Virus record (IMG/VR): IMGVR_UViG_3300025697_000055
Coordinates: 1 to 40,431 of that record
Reading direction: 5' to 3' (one strand)
Source: a virus
DNA length: 40,431 nucleotides
A model generated the notes under the pieces. It had not been told where the DNA came from. It saw only the letters and a list, made by a program, of their open reading frames with translations, and made no database searches. Below are positions 1 through 7,293 of this stretch, in pieces. The number at the start of each line of letters is the position of its first letter. Position 1 is the first letter of the stretch. The position numbers and the translations under genes are program-made.

Positions 1-2151
1 CCTTCTCCCCTTCTCAATAGCAACACAACAAGCTGTCCCACTACCAACGAACGGATCAAGCACTACACAAGGGACAGACTCTTCAACCCCACAATCGCAA
101 GTAGCTTCCCAACCGATTGTCTTATCCTTCCTCAGCCTCCGCAACCTCATACCGTCTCCCCCTCGTATATCCTCTTCAACCGAACCATACTTGGTTTCTC
201 TTCCTGGTCTCGTATCCTCCCGAGTAGTTTCCACTACTCTCTTCCTAGGAGCACCACACTCAGGACAACATCCCATCTCACTAGTACCTGCAAGAATGCA
301 AGGCTCAACTAGCTTAGGAGGGAACGTAGCAAAGTGAGCACCACCATAAGCATAAGAAGGGATAGACCATACTGATCGTTTGTTGCGTGTTGGGTATGTT
401 TTACCCTCTGGTATTGTCGTAAAGTCGTGATACCCCTGGTCGTTGGGTATCACATTTGCGGCGTGAATAGCTTTTCTGTTTCTGACCGTTCTGCCTTCTA
501 AAGATTCCCTATCTATAGACTTTTCCTTGATTGCTTCTGCATCATAGAAGTATCCTCCGCGCTTGGCTAACAAGAACAGATACTCATGGGATTTTGTACA
601 TCGATTCCTAACTGGCTCTGGCATTGGATTAGGCTTGCTGTTGTGTGTGACTACACCACTGGCAAGAGTGAAAAGATGGGAGTCGCCAGCCACTCCAACA
701 TCATACATGAACTTTCCAGGTCCAGCATGGGAAGCGCAAATGTCTGTTATCTCACAACGATCCTTCTCGTTGAGATGACCACTTCTGGTCTTTCGTATCT
801 CTCCACGAAACCCTGGGAATTCTCTTCCATCAAACACACCGATACAAGGCTTGAGTGTCAACACCCATCCCAGTCTTGCACAAGCTACGCGAATGTCCCT
901 CGCCAAACCATGATTTCTCGTGAACCCCAATCTAATCCTTCGGTTTTCTTTATCAGTACTTCCATCCCCATGCAGATAGCCTTCCATCAAGGATTGTAAG
1001 AACTGGTTACTGTACTTCCACACACACGGATTGAAGTGTTTGTCTTTTGATGTTTTACCAGCAATCAACTCTCTGATGATAGATGTGACCACTTTGCCAT
1101 GGATGCTTATTGTTTGGTTGTTGCCTTTCATGCGCAGCGTGGCGTGTCCTCCGTATGATCTAACAATTTTGAACACCCTATTCCATCGTGCATATTCCTT
1201 CCTATGCCCAGACAACCCAAACTTATTGCTTTGGTGGTTCTCAGCACCCCACCCTTCTGCCAAGTACAATCCAGCAAGCCATGCGGCATCAACGTCAATA
1301 TGAATCGGGGATTTCAAGTCATCTGGTTCTGGTAGAGTGGATTGTGTGAGGCAATCCCCAATAGATAAACCCTCGGCCTTCACTAGCCCCTGATTCTTGG
1401 TTGGGAACTTGTGTTTAGCAGAACAGCTTATTGTTTCCCCACTCCTCAAAGTTAGCTTGACCTCTCGCCCATCCCGGGGAGTTCTGCTTACACCAAGAAG
1501 CTGGACCCACTCCTTACCATCCCACATTTTCACAGTGCCTGGGTCCAGCCTTGCGAGGTCTTTAATCATCATAGGCATATCCCCCTTCTGAGACCTAACA
1601 TAAACCCAAGTGGCACCACTCAAACACCAAATGATGTCCTGCCTTAGTACCCAACCATCAGCCTGCAATGCAAGAGCAACCCGCCAAGGAATACCGACGA
1701 GGTTTCCTGCCTTAGTCCCTTTTGTATTTGCCTTCCGAGAGTTCTCAGTTCGCAGACGAGAACTTTTATTTTGCCCTGGGTATTTTCTATCCACATCATT
1801 CCGGCCTGGAGAACCTCCCCCATACGTATCGCCGAGATTAAGCCAAACCGTTCCATCGTTCCTCAACACCCTCCTAACTTCAGAGAAGATTTCAACCATC
1901 CGATCAATATATTCTTCAGGTGTCTTTTCTGATCCTAATTCCTTTGTCTTGTCTGTTCCGTAATCACGTAAGCCCCAATAGGGAGGAGAGGTCATAACCA
2001 TGTGAACAGATTGTGCTGGTAGCTTACGCAATACGTCCAACACATTGCCTTGATAGAGCTTGACTGCCTTCCTATCCTTCGTGGTCCAATAAGGTTTTGC
2101 TCTCGCAACTCTCCGAAGCTTCCTTGGTACTTCCCTTTTCCGCCTAGACAT
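1..2151 (-). CDS. Beta-class DNA methyltransferase interrupted by an intein (3' end off window)
   Basis: This gene is open from ATG 2151 to the window edge, at least 717 codons. The extein has TSPPYW near residues 54-59 (motif IV) and DPFVGSG near 699-705 (motif I). That order is the beta class of N4-cytosine or N6-adenine methyltransferases that transfer methyl from SAM to a specific DNA site. Between them are HFATFP and a CPECG zinc-knuckle-like segment, usual in this family. After DIIW (residue 175) comes a 329-residue intein, and the extein resumes with SKPNPMPEP, so the joined sequence DIIW-SKPNPMPE is a normal family motif. The start overlaps the stop of the upstream ATPase gene by 8 bases, suggesting translational coupling. 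The base specificity cannot be read from sequence. Family call is firm; the missing C-terminus should be short. Confidence 0.93.
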   Translation of the reverse strand, partial: MSRRKREVPRKLRRVARAKPYWTTKDRKAVKLYQGNVLDVLRKLPAQSVHMVMTSPPYWGLRDYGTDKTKELGSEKTPEEYIDRMVEIFSEVRRVLRNDGTVWLNLGDTYGGGSPGRNDVDRKYPGQNKSSRLRTENSRKANTKGTKAGNLVGIPWRVALALQADGWVLRQDIIWCLSGATWVYVRSQKGDMPMMIKDLARLDPGTVKMWDGKEWVQLLGVSRTPRDGREVKLTLRSGETISCSAKHKFPTKNQGLVKAEGLSIGDCLTQSTLPEPDDLKSPIHIDVDAAWLAGLYLAEGWGAENHQSNKFGLSGHRKEYARWNRVFKIVRSYGGHATLRMKGNNQTISIHGKVVTSIIRELIAGKTSKDKHFNPCVWKYSNQFLQSLMEGYLHGDGSTDKENRRIRLGFTRNHGLARDIRVACARLGWVLTLKPCIGVFDGREFPGFRGEIRKTRSGHLNEKDRCEITDICASHAGPGKFMYDVGVAGDSHLFTLASGVVTHNSKPNPMPEPVRNRCTKSHEYLFLLAKRGGYFYDAEAIKEKSIDRESLEGRTVRNRKAIHAANVIPNDQGYHDFTTIPEGKTYPTRNKRSVWSIPSYAYGGAHFATFPPKLVEPCILAGTSEMGCCPECGAPRKRVVETTREDTRPGRETKYGSVEEDIRGGDGMRLRRLRKDKTIGWEATCDCGVEESVPCVVLDPFVGSGTACCVAIEKGRR
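640..1626 (-). mobile_element. Intein with LAGLIDADG homing endonuclease inside the methyltransferase
   Basis: The element has 329 residues, starts with Cys (codon 1624-1626), ends His-Asn (640-645) and is followed by Ser in the extein. These are the residues needed for protein splicing. A block-B-like segment SCSAKHKF lies near the N-terminus and the C-terminal block reads GVVTHN. Two LAGLIDADG-type helices are visible: WLAGLYLAEGW (host residues about 291-301) and LQSLMEGYLHGDG (about 385-397). The element should therefore excise itself from the precursor and also encode a DNA endonuclease that spreads the intein to empty alleles. It sits in a conserved motif next to the target-recognition region, as is usual for inteins. 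Splicing activity itself is inferred. Confidence 0.92.
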
Positions 2152-3478
2152 AATCAATAACCTCTCCGTAAAGCTTTGCCATTCTCTTTGTTAGTCTCCA
2201 ACGGACTCGATTATTCTTTGGGGTGTACTGTTCTACCGCGTTGATCTTCCGTAAGAACCGAAGCATAGTCCTCACTTTATTCTCTGCTCGATTCAGCTTC
2301 AATCCTAAGCTGGCAGAAGTTCTCCCCTCAGACTTTTCTTTGGCTAGTGTGTGTACAATATTCAAAGTTTGTCCCCGGCTTGTATCCAAAGCCACACGAC
2401 GTACCCTATCCATGACTGATGTGTCTATTGTGCGCTTATTCAAAACGAACGCGGTACACTTAGCCAATCGGATAAGCTGACTGACAAGCCTTGCCCCCAA
2501 CTCTCTCTCGGCTGTTTCCTCTTGGTGTTGAGAAGGTCTAGCGCGCATATGGCTCACGAACTTGCCGAGGCGCATACATTGGATCTTAGCTTCCCGATCC
2601 ATCTCAATTAGACCTAACTCTTGTGAAGCATTCTCGCGAAGGTAGTCCACGTAACCTCCTGTCAACGACATGGCCTTGGACAATTCCGGTTCATATTGTG
2701 TTTCCAGTTTGCCATCCGTTTCAATCCCCACGTTTTTCTCTGCTCGATTGGCTACCCTCCAAAGTATCTCGTCTTCCAGATCATCGTCAATACCTTCCAT
2801 GATGACACAATCCAAGAACCTCTCCCCTAATTCGCTTTGGTCTATTGACCTCAACGAACTAGTCCCACACAACAGCCAGGTCATCCGCACTCCCTCATAA
2901 TCCTTGCTCATAGTGTTTCGATAATGAGTACGGCTTGTGCTGTCATATAGGTCTCTTGCTTCGGAAAGAATCTGAGAGAGGTTGGGGCTTTGCAACAGCG
3001 TATCACCATCCTTTGTCACGAGCGTTTTGCCAAACAGCAAAGCCACGAGGCTGTTGTCTTCTTCCCCTGCTCCATCCGTCTTATACCCACTATGAAATCC
3101 TCTGATGGTGGACTTTGCCAAGACATAACGCTTGTTGGTACTAATAGCCTCACACAAAGTAGATTTTCCACAAGCGGCAGGCCCAATCACCTTGACCCAC
3201 AACTGGTCTCCAACGGCTTTCGTGCTTGCGATTGCGGCAAGCATGACAGTCAATGCATGGTCAAGACCGTCTGTCCATTTCATTGCTTTACGCCACGACA
3301 TAACCAATTTGCGGTAGTCTTGGCATTCTACGCACTCTATAGACTCTTGCCCTCCCGCCGTAGAGCCTTTTGTGCCCTCTGTAAGCCATTCCTTGGGGCA
3401 GGGGCATAGTTTGCCTAATAGCTCCCCGAGACGCTCTACACGGCCTGCTAGGCCCCCTCTCGCCTGCATTACACCCAC
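2144..3478 (-). CDS. P-loop ATPase of a phage replication module
   Basis: A 444-residue protein. The Walker A motif GPAACGKST lies near residues 98-106, and the later segment TWLLCGTSSL followed by an Arg/Asp-rich stretch resembles sensor-type regions of AAA+ ATPases. The N-terminus has a Cys pair (LCPCP) and a CVEC pair. The C-terminal 80 residues look like a winged-helix domain, with a run from NRAENKVRTML to WRLTKRM. I do not recognise a precise family. A DNA-dependent helicase or loader role is possible because it sits between two DNA methyltransferases and near the primase. It lies 3 bases downstream of the second methyltransferase and overlaps the next gene, so it belongs to the same operon. 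Confidence 0.8.
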   Translation of the reverse strand: MGVMQARGGLAGRVERLGELLGKLCPCPKEWLTEGTKGSTAGGQESIECVECQDYRKLVMSWRKAMKWTDGLDHALTVMLAAIASTKAVGDQLWVKVIGPAACGKSTLCEAISTNKRYVLAKSTIRGFHSGYKTDGAGEEDNSLVALLFGKTLVTKDGDTLLQSPNLSQILSEARDLYDSTSRTHYRNTMSKDYEGVRMTWLLCGTSSLRSIDQSELGERFLDCVIMEGIDDDLEDEILWRVANRAEKNVGIETDGKLETQYEPELSKAMSLTGGYVDYLRENASQELGLIEMDREAKIQCMRLGKFVSHMRARPSQHQEETAERELGARLVSQLIRLAKCTAFVLNKRTIDTSVMDRVRRVALDTSRGQTLNIVHTLAKEKSEGRTSASLGLKLNRAENKVRTMLRFLRKINAVEQYTPKNNRVRWRLTKRMAKLYGEVIDYV

Positions 3479-3481
3479 TTG

Positions 3482-5200
3482 TTATCTCCTATCTTGTGTT
3501 GCTAGCCTAATTCGATTCTCTGCCGTCCGAAAAGCCTCTTCATCATTATCGCAGCCGATGAATTTAATCCCTAGCCTCCGACAAACTACACCAGTACTTC
3601 CAGATCCCATGAAAGGATCAAAGACAACTCCACCCTCTGGCGGCGTTACCAAACGCACGAGGTATTCCATGAGAGCCAGCGGCTTCACTGTTGGATGCTT
3701 GTTCTCAACATCTCCCCCACAAGTCCTCTCACTTTTATTTGCCTTGGCACAATAGAACGCCCTACTTGGTTCTGAGACCTTCACCCCACGATCCATATTG
3801 TGATTTGTGAAACTCAACATGGCAACTACGGCAGAGCCATCTAAAATCATGGGGCTTGTCGTAGTCGTCGTGATGTTTATCTGCTTTGATTTCCCCACAG
3901 ACTTCGCAAGGTTGCCGTTTAACTTTGCCGTGCCTATGACCCAAGACCCTCGCAAGTACCCGCTTTCGGTACTCAGGATCAGTGCAATAACGTTTTCGCA
4001 AAGCTGCCTTAACAGCTTCGGCGTTACGTTCATAGAAAGTCCCTGCAAACCGCTTAACTGCCTGGCCCCTTGGCTGGCCTCTGTTACTACACGACTTAGA
4101 ACAGAAACGGCGACTTGATTTGGCAGGGACAAATTGTTGTCCACAGTATTCGCAAGTTTTATCTTCCACGGGAGTCTCCTTTTTGAATTGGATTGTACCG
4201 TGTCTATTATAGTCTTTGCACGCAAAAGAAACAAGGCTAAGTCTTCTTCTGTGTACGGACATTGTTTGAAAAACCGAGCGGCAGAGCCGGAGTCGCCGCC
4301 AAACGGCTTGGGGGGTTCCTTCCTTCCGCCATACGTGCCATAAACTGGGCTATTGCTTTTTCGCTCTGGAGCGTGGTGGGGCTCAAGACAACCGCTCTTC
4401 GTCTTAGGAAACAGCCCCACCACTTCATCGCTTCCGTCGTGGATTAGGTTGGCGGGGAAGCGGCCTTCTGGATTACCCGGTACATTCGGTCCTTGAATAT
4501 AATTCCCATCTGAACCATAAATAGTTACAGCATGGTGTCCGCCCCCATGTGGGGTGCCAGGGATTCGACACCCATCAACATTGATTCCGGCTACACCGTG
4601 CTTCACAGCATTATTTGCAAACGTGCCGTCGAGAGGTTTCATGGCAAGGATCACTGGCTCATAGCTCGGCTTCAGAGCAGTACCCCAACCGTCCCAGAGT
4701 TTGGCGGCGTCGGTTGCGGGGGCGGTGATAGCCGAACAGTCAATCGCACTGTTTTTGCCATGCCCTCCTGCAAACGAACCACCACGAATATCCTGGACTG
4801 GGGTTGCTGCCCGTCCTGTCTTTCGCCCCACCACTTCACGCTCTGCACCTGCTGCCTTGTCGAGGGATTTGCTGATGTTGTGTGACTTGGGGAAGCCCGA
4901 TCCGTACACCCACATGATACAATCGCGTATCTCCCAACCAGCATCCTCGATAGCACAAGCCAAACGGTGATAAGTTCTCGTGCCGCCGAAGGCTAGAAGC
5001 ATTGCTCCAGGTTTACAGACTCTGAGGAACGTCTGCCAGAATTGTACTCCTGGAACTCCATGGTCCCATTCCTTACCCATAAACTTTAGTCCATAGGGTG
5101 GATCGGTCACAATTGCGCTAACCGTGTTGCTGCGAAGTCTGCGGGCTGCCTTTCGGCAATCAAGAGGGTACAGGGTAGGGGAATATGTTGGCTTAGGCAT
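3482..5200 (-). CDS. Beta-class DNA methyltransferase with an HNH gene inserted in its reading frame
   Basis: A 572-residue reading frame with TDPPYG near residue 31 (motif IV), a long target-recognition segment, and KHPTVKPLALM plus DPFMGSGSTG near the C-terminus (motif I). This is a beta-class site-specific N4/N6 DNA methyltransferase. Family members run directly from the FF.. region into an FYCAKANKSER-type motif. Here about 157 codons (roughly 3758-4228) separate LALF from FYCAKA and resemble no methyltransferase. The inserted DNA carries an HNH gene in a different frame of the same strand, yet the methyltransferase frame stays open throughout. Its start overlaps the primase-like gene's end by 8 bases. 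Whether the long protein is active, or the insert is removed, is unknown. Confidence 0.9.
   Translation of the reverse strand: MPKPTYSPTLYPLDCRKAARRLRSNTVSAIVTDPPYGLKFMGKEWDHGVPGVQFWQTFLRVCKPGAMLLAFGGTRTYHRLACAIEDAGWEIRDCIMWVYGSGFPKSHNISKSLDKAAGAEREVVGRKTGRAATPVQDIRGGSFAGGHGKNSAIDCSAITAPATDAAKLWDGWGTALKPSYEPVILAMKPLDGTFANNAVKHGVAGINVDGCRIPGTPHGGGHHAVTIYGSDGNYIQGPNVPGNPEGRFPANLIHDGSDEVVGLFPKTKSGCLEPHHAPERKSNSPVYGTYGGRKEPPKPFGGDSGSAARFFKQCPYTEEDLALFLLRAKTIIDTVQSNSKRRLPWKIKLANTVDNNLSLPNQVAVSVLSRVVTEASQGARQLSGLQGLSMNVTPKLLRQLCENVIALILSTESGYLRGSWVIGTAKLNGNLAKSVGKSKQINITTTTTSPMILDGSAVVAMLSFTNHNMDRGVKVSEPSRAFYCAKANKSERTCGGDVENKHPTVKPLALMEYLVRLVTPPEGGVVFDPFMGSGSTGVVCRRLGIKFIGCDNDEEAFRTAENRIRLATQDRR
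3762..4169 (-). CDS. HNH homing endonuclease nested in the methyltransferase gene
   Basis: A 135-residue protein from GTG 4169. The start is chosen because AAGGAG (4176-4181) lies six bases upstream; the frame also extends to an ATG at 4262, but that part is methyltransferase sequence. The N-terminus has a zinc finger CEYCGQQF...FCSKSCSN. The C-terminus has CEVCG...KHHDDY...LCRSCHVEFHK, a typical HNH nuclease with paired Cys for structural zinc. Such endonucleases cut alleles lacking the insert and spread by gene conversion. It lies fully inside the methyltransferase gene in another frame. A good promoter lies just upstream, so it can be expressed alone. Confidence 0.85.
   Translation of the reverse strand: MEDKTCEYCGQQFVPAKSSRRFCSKSCSNRGQPRGQAVKRFAGTFYERNAEAVKAALRKRYCTDPEYRKRVLARVLGHRHGKVKRQPCEVCGEIKADKHHDDYDKPHDFRWLCRSCHVEFHKSQYGSWGEGLRTK
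4206..4234 (-). promoter_or_regulatory. Sigma70-type promoter for the nested HNH gene
   Basis: On the minus strand, TTGTTT (4229-4234), a 17-bp spacer and a perfect TATAAT (4206-4211) are found. The -35 hexamer is in the last host-gene codons and the -10 lies in the insert, 37 bases before the HNH GTG start. Confidence 0.6.
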
Positions 5201-6086
5201 TGAGAAAGTCCCTCACATCAAAACCACTTGGTAACTCGGGATCATAACCTAATTCTCCCCATTTTAGGTAGCCTACCGAAGACACCTTGGAGAGAATAGA
5301 GGCAGCACGCTTCATGCCAGTGTAACCTGCCGATGTTTTCTTCTTTCCTTGGGGATGGTCGCTGTCAAATAGTAGCCGAACGTTTTGCCCTTGAAACAAT
5401 CCAGACCATCGATCCAACGGAGAGTTGCAGCCAGGGACTCCAACCACGTTGATCTTGGAGAGAAGGCTTTTCGTTTTGTTTGAGGTTAGCGCTAGCCCAC
5501 CCCCCTCAGTTTCCTTCGCGTTGCCTAGCACTTCCCATAAGGCCATTGCATCCCAAGGCCCCTCGCAGATAAATGTTTGAGGCTTACTCTTATCAAACAA
5601 AGGGATACCAAACATTCCGTGATGAAGGGTGGGAGTGGGCAACAAAACCTTCCACCCCTTGATAGAAATGTATCGGCCCTTGATAGAAATGTATCGGTAA
5701 AGTTGGACAAGCTTACCTTGAGCAGAATAACCGGGAAGCATCCAACACCGATCAATTGTTGACTTAACGGCTCCCCAGTGCATCAAGGTTTCAGAGAAGA
5801 CCAGTCCTCGATCCTTTGTCAGCAGTTTGTATTTGCTTGTGGCTGCATCACTTTTCTTCCAAAGCAACTGAACAAACGATTGAGCATTCCCTCCGCCTTT
5901 CTTTCCTCCTTCACCACAGACAAAGCAATTCCAACACCCAGTTTTGACTTCAATGCTAAACTTGCCTTCTCTACCACACCAAGGACAATCGGCTGACGCT
6001 TGTTTCTCTCCCTCTCTCCATTGCAAATCCAAACCATGAAAAACGTAAGGTCTCAACTCTTGGGGATAATCCTTTAATCGTTTCAT
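5193..6086 (-). CDS. DNA primase-like protein (zinc finger plus TOPRIM)
   Basis: A 297-residue protein. The N-terminal zinc-binding cluster is C34, C37, C51, C54 (CPWC...CWNC), as in CHC2-type primases. A TOPRIM core follows, with the catalytic Glu in FICEGPWDAMAL (E175) and the DxD pair in LLFDSDHP (D241, D243). It probably makes RNA primers for replication, or is the primase half of a primase-helicase pair. It is short for DnaG and has no helicase domain. Residues 131-144 contain a seven-residue unit twice in tandem (RYISIKG), caused by a 21-bp duplication. It overlaps the genes on both sides by a few bases, so it is part of the left minus-strand operon. Confidence 0.85.
   Translation of the reverse strand: MKRLKDYPQELRPYVFHGLDLQWREGEKQASADCPWCGREGKFSIEVKTGCWNCFVCGEGGKKGGGNAQSFVQLLWKKSDAATSKYKLLTKDRGLVFSETLMHWGAVKSTIDRCWMLPGYSAQGKLVQLYRYISIKGRYISIKGWKVLLPTPTLHHGMFGIPLFDKSKPQTFICEGPWDAMALWEVLGNAKETEGGGLALTSNKTKSLLSKINVVGVPGCNSPLDRWSGLFQGQNVRLLFDSDHPQGKKKTSAGYTGMKRAASILSKVSSVGYLKWGELGYDPELPSGFDVRDFLNA
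5656..5697 (-). repeat. Perfect 2 x 21-bp tandem duplication in the primase gene
   Basis: Two identical 21-bp copies (5656-5676 and 5677-5697) add seven residues in frame. Exact identity suggests a recent slippage event. Confidence 0.9.
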
Positions 6087-6724
6087 GCTTGTGGGTTCTC
6101 CTCTGCATAGCAGTCAGGACAAAGTCCTGATGAATTGTTATCGTGAATGGGTGTTCTTTTGCATCGAGAACACTTGCGGGAATAGCTGTTGGTGTCCTCT
6201 TGACTCCCGAAAGATGCTCCCTCACAACAAGACCCACACACCACGCTATGGTAAGCCTCATGCGCCTCAACCTGTATTGCCTTCTCTTCAGCTCTTTCTT
6301 CTGGTTCTTCTGGCGTCTTCGTTGCTGTCTTCTTGATGATCTCTGCCTCTTTTTCCCTATCTCGGTTCTCTTCTACTGCTTGGGACTCGGAAAACTTTTC
6401 AGGATACCTCTTTTGAAGCTTTTGGATGTTAGCCTCCATGATAGCCTCTAAACTAAACCCGGCTGCATTACAAGCCTCAGCCATATACCAAAGACAATCC
6501 CCCAACTCTTCTTGGAGGTTAGTCTCATCCAGAGGTTGTCCATAGTATATCCACCGCTCGATAGCTGCTGCCAACTCTCCCACCTCCCCACACAACCCCA
6601 AGACAGCGTGGTTTAGTCTCACAGGTACAGGCAGCCCTTTCACCAAGGCCTTCATTCTGTTTCGCGAAACTGTTTGATTGCATTCTGTACGTTCCGCGAG
6701 TCGTTGGTATTGGTTCGCTTGCAT
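6083..6724 (-). CDS. MazG-like nucleotide pyrophosphohydrolase with C-terminal zinc ribbon
   Basis: A 213-residue protein starting at ATG 6724, which shares one base with the preceding TGA stop; the frame continues upstream only to a GTG. The first half carries the MazG-type signature LGLCGEVGELAAAIE and EELGDCLWYMAEACNAAG, whose Glu/Asp residues bind magnesium. The family hydrolyses (d)NTPs to monophosphates. The second half is a charged linker, then Cys pairs CGSCC and CSRCKRTP...LCPDCY forming a probable zinc ribbon, an unusual addition. In this neighbourhood it could remove unmodified dNTPs or clean the nucleotide pool. The fold call is firm; the substrate is not known. Confidence 0.85.
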   Translation of the reverse strand: MQANQYQRLAERTECNQTVSRNRMKALVKGLPVPVRLNHAVLGLCGEVGELAAAIERWIYYGQPLDETNLQEELGDCLWYMAEACNAAGFSLEAIMEANIQKLQKRYPEKFSESQAVEENRDREKEAEIIKKTATKTPEEPEERAEEKAIQVEAHEAYHSVVCGSCCEGASFGSQEDTNSYSRKCSRCKRTPIHDNNSSGLCPDCYAEENPQA

Positions 6725-7293
6725 CAGTATTTTCTCACCTCCCAAAAAACTGTGTTGTAGCCAGGCAGTGTTCCCCACTCTACGCTGTAGGTAGAAAACT
6801 CAACCACATGGCCTTCATAATTGTCCAACAAGTACATCAACCAATCATAGCTTCTTTCACACAAGAATTTTCTCAGGAGGGTGATTGCTATTATACCCCC
6901 TGCCACGTGCGTCTGGTCTTTAAGCGCTTCCCTCATAGGCTTAGCAACAGTCGTATAGGTTAGCTCATAGCTCCAGACTCCTCTTGAAACCTCTCCTTGA
7001 AAGATTGTCTTTTCGCTTGGAGCCATTGCACTGATATACAACGTGCTAGGATCAACCCCGTTTGCTGTAATCTTCCCCCAAGTAGTCACTACTTCCCGAG
7101 CCAGCAGATTGTACCAAGTAGGCCCGCCCGCCACTCTGTTTCGGATATGAAACAAAGCCCTTGGATTAGTTCCTGGAATGCGTTGGTCCAGTAGCCAACG
7201 ATCAAGAGCCTTCCAAGTGGGAGAGTGATTTCCAAATTCCCCCTTGGCATACCTCTTGACAAAGTTTCTCTTAGTAAGTACAGGCTTAACCAT
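6724..7293 (-). CDS. Hypothetical protein
   Basis: A 189-residue protein I do not recognise. It begins MVKPVLTKRN, is basic at the N-terminus and has an aromatic, beta-rich second half ending near NTVFWEVRKY, with no signal peptide or membrane segment. It overlaps the thymidylate synthase gene by 8 bases and the MazG gene by one base, so it is translated as part of this nucleotide-metabolism operon. Confidence 0.75.
   Translation of the reverse strand: MVKPVLTKRNFVKRYAKGEFGNHSPTWKALDRWLLDQRIPGTNPRALFHIRNRVAGGPTWYNLLAREVVTTWGKITANGVDPSTLYISAMAPSEKTIFQGEVSRGVWSYELTYTTVAKPMREALKDQTHVAGGIIAITLLRKFLCERSYDWLMYLLDNYEGHVVEFSTYSVEWGTLPGYNTVFWEVRKY

Noticed and set aside
563-1963. Several plus-strand frames in the first 2 kb
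   Set aside because: They are shadows of the minus-strand methyltransferase and its intein, whose motifs are unmistakable.
2223-2480. Plus-strand frames opposite the ATPase gene
   Set aside because: No ribosome-binding sites and no protein-like composition; the minus strand has a Walker A protein.
3755-4228. Group I intron in the second methyltransferase
   Set aside because: The HNH gene with its promoter fills almost the whole insert, leaving no room for a ribozyme core, and conserved P7 or G-binding elements were not seen.
6115-6150. Second hammerhead-like CTGATGA preceded by a GGAC/GTCC hairpin
   Set aside because: No GAAA follows at the needed place, the stem spacing is wrong, and it lies in the MazG zinc-ribbon coding sequence.
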